A DNA stretch of 64,000 bases, from the NCBI GenBank assembly GCA_009193035.1, contig SWDT01000041.1, forward strand, positions 516,414 to 580,413, given 5' to 3'. Below, piece after piece: positions 57,844 through 64,000 of the stretch (position 1 is the stretch's first letter; each line of letters opens with the position of its first letter). Origin of the DNA: Halicephalobus mephisto (lineage: Eukaryota > Nematoda > Chromadorea > Rhabditida > Panagrolaimidae). The notes under the pieces were generated by a model that was given only the letters and a program-made list of their open reading frames with translations, did no database searches and was not told the origin of the DNA. The position numbers and the translations under genes were made by a program.

Positions 57844-60800
57844 TCATAATGATCTATAGTATTCTTGATCATTGTTGGGTGGATACTCGGAGTAATACGG
57901 ATCAATGTAGTGTACTTGTTCATAAGAATAGTCAAATGGTTGGTTGGATGGAGGGTAGTTAGAAGGTTGATGAGGTGGATAATGGAGATTCTGTGGTGGA
58001 GGATGAACAAATGGCTGATATCCAAATGGGGGTTCTTGAAAAGGGTGTTGTTGAACGGGGTAGTTTGGCGGAAGATAGTTGGGGGATTGATGGGATGGAT
58101 AATAAGGATTCTGTGGTAATGAATGAACTGGTTGTTCAGGAAGAACTCCTTGAAGAGGGAGTTGGTAAGATGTAGGTTCAAAAACTTGAGTAGGAGGTTG
58201 AGTAACTCCAGAAGGTCCTGGAATGTCTGGATCTGGATGTTGAGTTCGTACAATTTGGTCTGTGTTGATCGGACCTTCTTGAACTCTTTGATTGCAGTTA
58301 TAAAGCTGTTGGTTACAGTCATCATTAGTAACTTCAATCTCATTAAAGTCTTTTTTCGTCTTCTTGACTCTCTTCTTGTTTTCTTTTTCAATTTTCCTCT
58401 TCTTTTCCTTTCTCTTCTCACTTGCAATGACCTTTACATTTTCCAATCTTTTCTTAACTTCGGGAATACAGCTTTCACAAAGAATAGTTCGAATTACCGA
58501 TTTCCACCTTCCCGGAAGCAGAGAGAATCGAACAATATCCTCCTCATCTTCTTTAGTGTCTTCTCTGGCCAAGTAGGAAAAATCCATAACAACAATTTGT
58601 TCCACAGATTTCTTATTTTCCTTATCTTCATTTCTGCAACAAAGGTTAGCACAACAACTACATTCAGCATTTTCGATTTTGCATTCCTTGAAGAGCAGAT
58701 TTGGTTTGCTTGCTTTCGTAGGAATAGATTCCAAAGTTATGAAACGGATTTTCTGTGAATCAATCATCGGAATATACGGCTTGGATTTTTCGGGTTCGTA
58801 TCCACTCGATAATGCCTTTGAACGATCGGCTCCAGTTGGATCATAGGCAGTATGAGGGAGGAAGGGAAGATGAGTGAGGTTATTATTGTCGTCAAGAACA
58901 AACCAATGTCGAAGCTGAAAGGTTCGAATTAATTGCTTGGACTTTTCCGTAAACTTCAACTCACTTTCGGACAAATCCATGTTAAACCGCACTTCACGGC
59001 TTTTATATACATGCAGCTAAAGTGTTGCAATGAACACGGTAACACTTTTATATAGTTACCACTGATATCGAGGTCTGTCAACGGTATCGGGAGGTTTCCC
59101 CAAAGAGTCTCCATCAGGTTGTCTTCATATGTGAATTGGTTATTTTGAATATAGAGATACTTTAAAAAACGCAGTTTCCGTAAATTCTTCGGTAGAGACT
59201 TTAGTTTATTGTTCCCCAAATGCAGCTCTTCTAAGTTCGATATTTCATCAAAGTCCTCCGGTAATGACTCTAGCTCATTATGGATCAAATTCAATAACAC
59301 CAAAGATTTGAAGAATGCACAATTCCCTCCAAATTTCGAAATCTTGTTGTAAGATAAAGATAATCTTTCGATATCCGGTTTTTCTTGATCGATTAATGCT
59401 AAATATTCAGTATTGAATATTTCTAAATCTTCATCTGGCGGAGATTCATCTCCATAAACAGCCTTGAGGATCTTTTCCTTTTGTTTTTCATCTTCCGACT
59501 TCATTATTGGAGATGGACAATAGAACTCTTGTGTTATATAGGTGGTAACTTGTTCAACGAGTCTCCAGTTCCATTGTTCGTCGATGGGTATATTGACTTC
59601 GGTAATGAGATTTTTGCCGAGTCGGAGGATATTAGTATTTCTTGGAAGAGAACAGAAATCAAATGTTGTTAACTTACAATCGGTAAATTCAAGATACTGC
59701 ATCTTTCTGAAGTTCTTCAGTCTGCGATGAGGAGTAACTGTGGAATTGATGAATTCAAGATAGTTCACATCTAGTGGTAAATAGGTAAAATCAAAGTCTG
59801 GCCAGTCTACATTATGAAATTTGAAATATATTGCAGTTTTTAAGTTGCTCGACAACTTAAAGCATGATGTAGAAGGTGGAGGATTGATTTTTCCTTCAGC
59901 ACAAAAAGAACAGATAGGGAGATCTTCCCAAGCGATGGATTTTAGTTTTTTGCAGTTGTTCAACGAGATAGAGTGCAAATCGGTAAATTCTCTTATTATC
60001 TCAGGAATTCTCTCGACTGCAATGTTATCCATATACAAGTCAGATATATTCCTCGGTAAGGAATTCCAGAATTCATCATCATCGCAGAAGTCAGGATTTT
60101 CGGAAATGTTGAGGAACGCTAATTTCTTTAATCTTGAAATAGTCACAGGTAACTTGGTTAGTTCATTGTTACTGAATTCTAAGCTGACGATACGATCGCT
60201 TGGAAGATTTTCTAGCACAACAGAAGGAACGATTTTGAGTTTGTTGCCTTTTAAATCAAAGTCTATGAGATACTTCAACTTGGAGAGACCTTCTGCAAAG
60301 CGATTCCAATCATCGGAATTCATCTTTGCAAAGAAGTCAAGGTTCACAAGAGATAGGGAAGTTAGGTAGATTGGTTCAAACCATCGTTCGTCAAAAGTAC
60401 TTAAGGGGACTGAAAATGTACATATTTAAAAATGACCTTGTTGTTTTCGAAATCTGTTACTAGTATAACGAATCGATCTATGTCACTGATTCATAATTTT
60501 TAGTTCAGTTTAGCCATACTTATTTCCTATGAAATATCCTCTCGGGGATTCCACTATTTCTAACTTGTATTATTTTAAGATTCTGTAATATTCTTAGAAA
60601 GCTTATATTTCCTGTTCTACATGACTTCAGACCTAGAAATTGTAATATTAAACACTGATTATGAGGAAGTTCTTATGTATTTACAATAAATTCTAGTTTT
60701 GTTCTTACTGAGCATTTATCCAAGTTGTGAAAACTTGTTTATAAAATATCTACATCGAAAAAGTTGTGGTTTATACCGTCGACTGCCTTGTTCTTCGAGC

Positions 60801-61879
60801 TATATATTTTTAACTTTTCCATGTATGGTAAAAAGAGACCTCTCATATATACATTCTCAATTGTTAGGATTTTTCTATAGGACTTTTTCATCACTATTGT
60901 CTCTCTGCTCATATATCTCAATTTTTGGTTAAAGATGAATATTTATACTATAAAGGAACTCAACTTACTATTATTGATCTTCAATTCTTCACAGTCCTTG
61001 AAACTTGGAAGTTTGATTTTACTAAAGTAATATTTGATGTAGTCCTTGTTGTTGTCATATTCAAAGATCATTTTTCTTTTGTTTTTAGGGAGTATCAACA
61101 GACTCTGAACCCTTTTCAAACTACTTTCAATATCTCTAGTGTTCCATTCTGAAAATCCCGTTTTCTTACAGAAATAGTTAATGGCGAATTTGAGGTCGTT
61201 TATTTTCTGGTTCCTTGCCTTTCTTTCCTTCCTCTTCTGTTCTTCTGTAAGCTGATCAGCATCCAGGAATTCTTGTTGAAACAAAGGGCAAGTTTCTCGT
61301 CTATCGGGATCTCCTTTAGCATAACCTTTAATGTCTTCACAGAGCTTTCTGTAGAGCTCGTTTTCTTCTGGTGACATGTACTTCTCCGGCTTTGCACGGA
61401 TCTAAATACAGACTGAATCGAAATTCAGTGTTTTATAAAAACTTACAAATCGGATTCTGATCTCTTTAATATCTTCTAACGAAGACTTATTTTCTAATAT
61501 TATCAATTTACCTTCTTCCTCGATCTTTATATTCATACTCTTAGGTTCCAGTGGGTACTCATATGAGCTTAAATCTCCTTTTCGATGGAGGAGTAACCAC
61601 ATAAGTTCGTTCTTCTTGTCTTGAGAGATGTCATTGTAGACATTGCCCGGCAATTCCGATATCGCGACGCTTGAACCATTTGCCGTCTCGTTTAACTTTA
61701 TCCGTATTATATCCTACGTACAGATCAGACACACAATATTGACGATGAATTTGCTTTTCAAGAAGGGTTTCCTCAAAAATAGGCTCATTAAAGTCATTTT
61801 CTTCTTCGATGAGACTTTTAAGATATTCTTTTTTGGGAAGATCTTTTTTAATAATGCTGGTGGCACAAGTTATCTTCAT
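57844..61879 (-). CDS. Long leucine-rich-repeat protein with Cys cluster and Pro/Tyr-rich tail; one frame break
   Basis: Exons on the minus strand: 61879-61447, 61401-60969, 60409-58965 and 58914-57844, about 1127 residues. Exons 2-4 close in phase. Exon 1 does not: the frame from the ATG (MKITCATSIIKKDLPKKEYL) runs to a stop at about 61631, while the frame needed downstream (LPGNVYNDISQDKKNELMWL) is one base off, so there is an indel or an unseen intron near 61650. The middle has leucine-rich repeats: LEFSNNELTKLPVTISRLKK, LSLSYNKISKFGG, LNLIHNELESLPEDF, LHLGNNKLKSLPKNLRKLRF, LDISGNYIKVLPCSL. Then come a cysteine cluster (ECSCCANLCC and ILCESC), a basic stretch (KKRKIEKENKKRVKKTKK) and about 120 Pro/Tyr/Gln-rich residues. 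The last intron (58915-58964) is 50 bp. A cytoplasmic or nuclear adaptor is likely; no specific orthologue recognised. Confidence 0.7.
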
Positions 61880-63693
61880 TTTAGACAGAAATAGTTGAGA
61901 AAATATTATAATGAGTGAATGAGGGGAATGGAATTTTAAAAAAAGTCATGAAATGATAGCAACACTGTCAGTGGAATAATCGATAAGGATTGGTCAATGA
62001 GGTAATTGCTTGTTTTTCTGCTTTTTCAACGAAACAAGACTAAAGTACGATTAAATGAAGAATTAACGTTTGTTTTCTGAAATGACAATCAGATAATACA
62101 TAGCATCTTAAGAAAAATATCTATATCATTTTATTTCAGTAATGTACTTATGTTTAACAAAGATCGGTAATTTTCCGTTGATTTTAGATTAATTATTCAT
62201 GAGACCATGACGAGATCGCAAATTCAAGAGCTAAAGTGTTTCTAAAATCACAGGTAGGGAGGATCTTATGGTTCGAAACTACTCAATCTTGTGTAACTTG
62301 GGTTAATAAGCAACTAATCAGAATAGTAATAGAAAGGTAAGGATGAATTTATGCATTCATTTGTTTTCCAATACTTCTGAACTTTTTCATATTTATAAAT
62401 ATCAACTTGCATCATGTTGAAAAAGAACTACGGAAATCCATTGAACTCATACAAAATTACAAATTAAAAGGATCCCAGCACCAATGTACTCTTTGTACTT
62501 CTTAATGACAGTTTCACTGTGAGTAGCAAACCTTCATTTCGAAAAAATTTAAGAATTAAAAGGTTACTTTCGTTCCTCTGTGTTGAACACTTCTTCAAGA
62601 CTGATAAAATCTATATCATTTTTTATCTTTAAGTGTTGACTGCATCAAATTCACTCTACTTTCTTAGGTTAATATTGATGGGAATTAAATCAAAGTCGGT
62701 TAGAGTAAATATTCATTGTCATACACAAGAGGATAATAAATTATTCATTTCAAAAATCACTGAAACACTTCATTTATGATTGTCACTGAGCATCAGTTGG
62801 GTAATTTTCGTCTGTGGATTTCTATCAACTTGTTTCCACGGAGAATTACACTAAAGGGGTAAAATTCTGGATGGTCAAGACACATTTACATAAACAAGAA
62901 TTTGTGTCATTGTTCCACAATACTGGTCTAGAACCAAAGCTATTACTAGATCCCTAAAGCATAAGTAATATTGCTAATAATGAAAAACACCAGCACTATC
63001 TGTGTAAAATTTCCAGTGCTTTAATTATATTCCTCTTTATCCCAATGAAGTTTCATCAGATATGATTCCAAAATTGCCTTCGCGGAAGTAGTACAAGATC
63101 GTCTTATTACAGAACCTGTCCATTATATAACAAAACCGTCTATTAGAGTCATGGATACTCAGAACGTTACCTAAGGTTTCGCTAATATAGCACTCAATCA
63201 AAAAGTATTGATAAAGTAGTCAAATCTATGATTCCAAATTCATAACTAAATGTTGGGAACCAGTTTTCAGAATTCCTCTCTATAACACGACTTCAAAAGT
63301 CTTAAAGAGAATTCGGAATCTTAAGAAGTAGATATCCTCCAACAAAAGATGTATTTGGGATTTATTCTTAACAAAGATAAATGCCGTTTAATTTGCTACC
63401 AAAAAGCAGGAATGTTTAGAATATTGTTGTTCAAGTTTATTTCTTCGGATTTCACAAGCAGATCAAACTTTAGCAATTAAACAGAAACAATTATCCGGTT
63501 ATTTCGTCGATTGCTGATTGACTCCTGTATGACTATCATATATTTCATTCAGGACCTACTTTTAGAAAGGCTGCAACTTCGAAGAACATGTGGTTTGGAG
63601 ACTAACTCAGAAACATTCAAATTATCAGAAGTATAGATAACCTGTGTCAAAGGTTCCCTCAGAGGAAAAATAACAAAGCACTCGTCTCAAAGA
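61880..63693. other. Intergenic stretch with a gene relic
   Basis: Apart from the decayed copy of the right-hand gene at about 62755-62905, nothing recognised. Confidence 0.5.
62755..62905 (-). pseudogene. Decayed copy of the 3' end of the gene at 63694
   Basis: ATCACTGAAA...TTGTxxTTGC/CACT..GCATCA and especially TTTCTATCAACTTGTTTCCACGGAGA (62819-62844) match TTTCTATTAACTTGTTTCCA and CGGAGA at 63757-63782. Flanks before the match (CAAAAATCACTGAAA against CAAAGATCACTGAAA) also align. The copy has several stops and indels. Confidence 0.65.
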
Positions 63694-64000
63694 TCACTGA
63701 AAAAGTTGATTTGTAGTCGTTGCTAAACACCGCTTAAGAGGGTTTTGGAAAAGAGTTTCTATTAACTTGTTTCCACGGAGAGTCGCCTGGAGTACGTTGA
63801 GCTCTGGCTGATCAACACGCATATACACCAGCAGAAATTTCCTCATCGGTGCTGGTTTCCTGTTCAGCCAATCCACGATAGGGGAAAATAGTGGTCGTGG
63901 TGTTAGAACCAGAAGCTCCAGTTCTTCAATGTCGTTCAATTTCTGGAAGAATTTAGGGAGATTAAGATGATGCAGATCCCCAGCCAGAGTCGCTGATTTA
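63694..64000 (-). CDS. 3' end of an unidentified gene (runs off right edge)
   Basis: Open to the window edge on the minus strand, about 100 residues, ending NQLFQ and a stop at 63694-63696. It reads GDLHHLNLPKFFQKLNDIEE, then LELLVLTPRPLFSPIVDWL, ATLRGNKLIETLFQNPLKRC. The short amphipathic helix/strand rhythm with L-x-L-x-x-L recalls the C-terminal parts of nematode F-box proteins (FTH/DUF38 type), but the evidence is weak. A decayed copy lies 0.8 kb away. Confidence 0.5.
   Translation of the reverse strand, partial: KSATLAGDLHHLNLPKFFQKLNDIEELELLVLTPRPLFSPIVDWLNRKPAPMRKFLLVYMRVDQPELNVLQATLRGNKLIETLFQNPLKRCLATTTNQLFQ

Noticed and set aside
57844..58982. Separate gene starting MDLSESELKF at 58982
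   Set aside because: The apparent N-terminus is a 50 bp intron (GTGAGT...TTTCAG) read through; removing it joins the frame in phase to the LRR exon.

Overview
The window is AT-rich, intron-rich eukaryotic DNA from a nematode, most likely a rhabditid close to or within Caenorhabditis. The evidence is the short introns with TTTTCAG acceptors, orthologues of known worm genes (EndoG/CPS-6, myosin V/HUM-2, UNC-23/BAG2, RTF1), nematode-type families (7TM receptor-like, transthyretin-like, T20D4.11/DUF19-like, F-box-like) and, most diagnostic, an SL2-type spliced-leader RNA gene at 35917-36019 on the minus strand. All exon models here were assembled by eye from splice sites, reading phase and family motifs.

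Layout. 1-769: 5' part of a JNK/KGB-like MAP kinase (minus). 2499-4012: endonuclease G, with a small secreted transthyretin-like gene nested antisense in its second intron. 4566-5549: seven-helix membrane protein. 6456-8777: PH-like protein with a long disordered tail. 9862-10705: member of an unnamed MG..NSTS family whose second member is at 55903-57161. 11891-15641: three F-box-like paralogues that share an almost identical block of about 110-150 bp. 15642-22875: a 7 kb gene-poor, repeat-rich stretch that ends in a tandem array with about 18 TTCTAGAA palindromes (heat-shock-element cores) just upstream of myosin V. 22876-35233: myosin V, with a decayed pogo/Tigger transposon in one intron. 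35917-36019: SL2-like RNA. 37286-38837: cysteine-rich, probably GPI-anchored protein, followed by a 740 bp foldback.

40087-46632: unc-23 (BAG2), with an alternative first exon and a nested secreted cysteine-rich peptide gene of 59 residues. 49418-55164: RTF1 (Paf1 complex, Plus3 domain), whose last intron of 3.7 kb carries two tandem antisense MARVEL-domain genes. 55903-57161: second MG..NSTS gene, interrupted by a MITE and with a splice-phase problem. 57844-61879: a long leucine-rich-repeat protein with a cysteine cluster and a Pro/Tyr-rich tail, with one unresolved frame break near its start. 63694-64000: 3' end of an unidentified gene, with a decayed copy of it near 62755-62905.

Themes. 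Genes inside introns are common (four genes plus a transposon in four hosts), all on the strand opposite to the host except the unc-23 peptide, which is on the same strand. Several small TA-flanked inverted-repeat elements recur across the window. Housekeeping genes (RTF1, EndoG, myosin V, UNC-23) are interleaved with fast-evolving nematode-specific families. No tRNA, rRNA or CRISPR array was seen.
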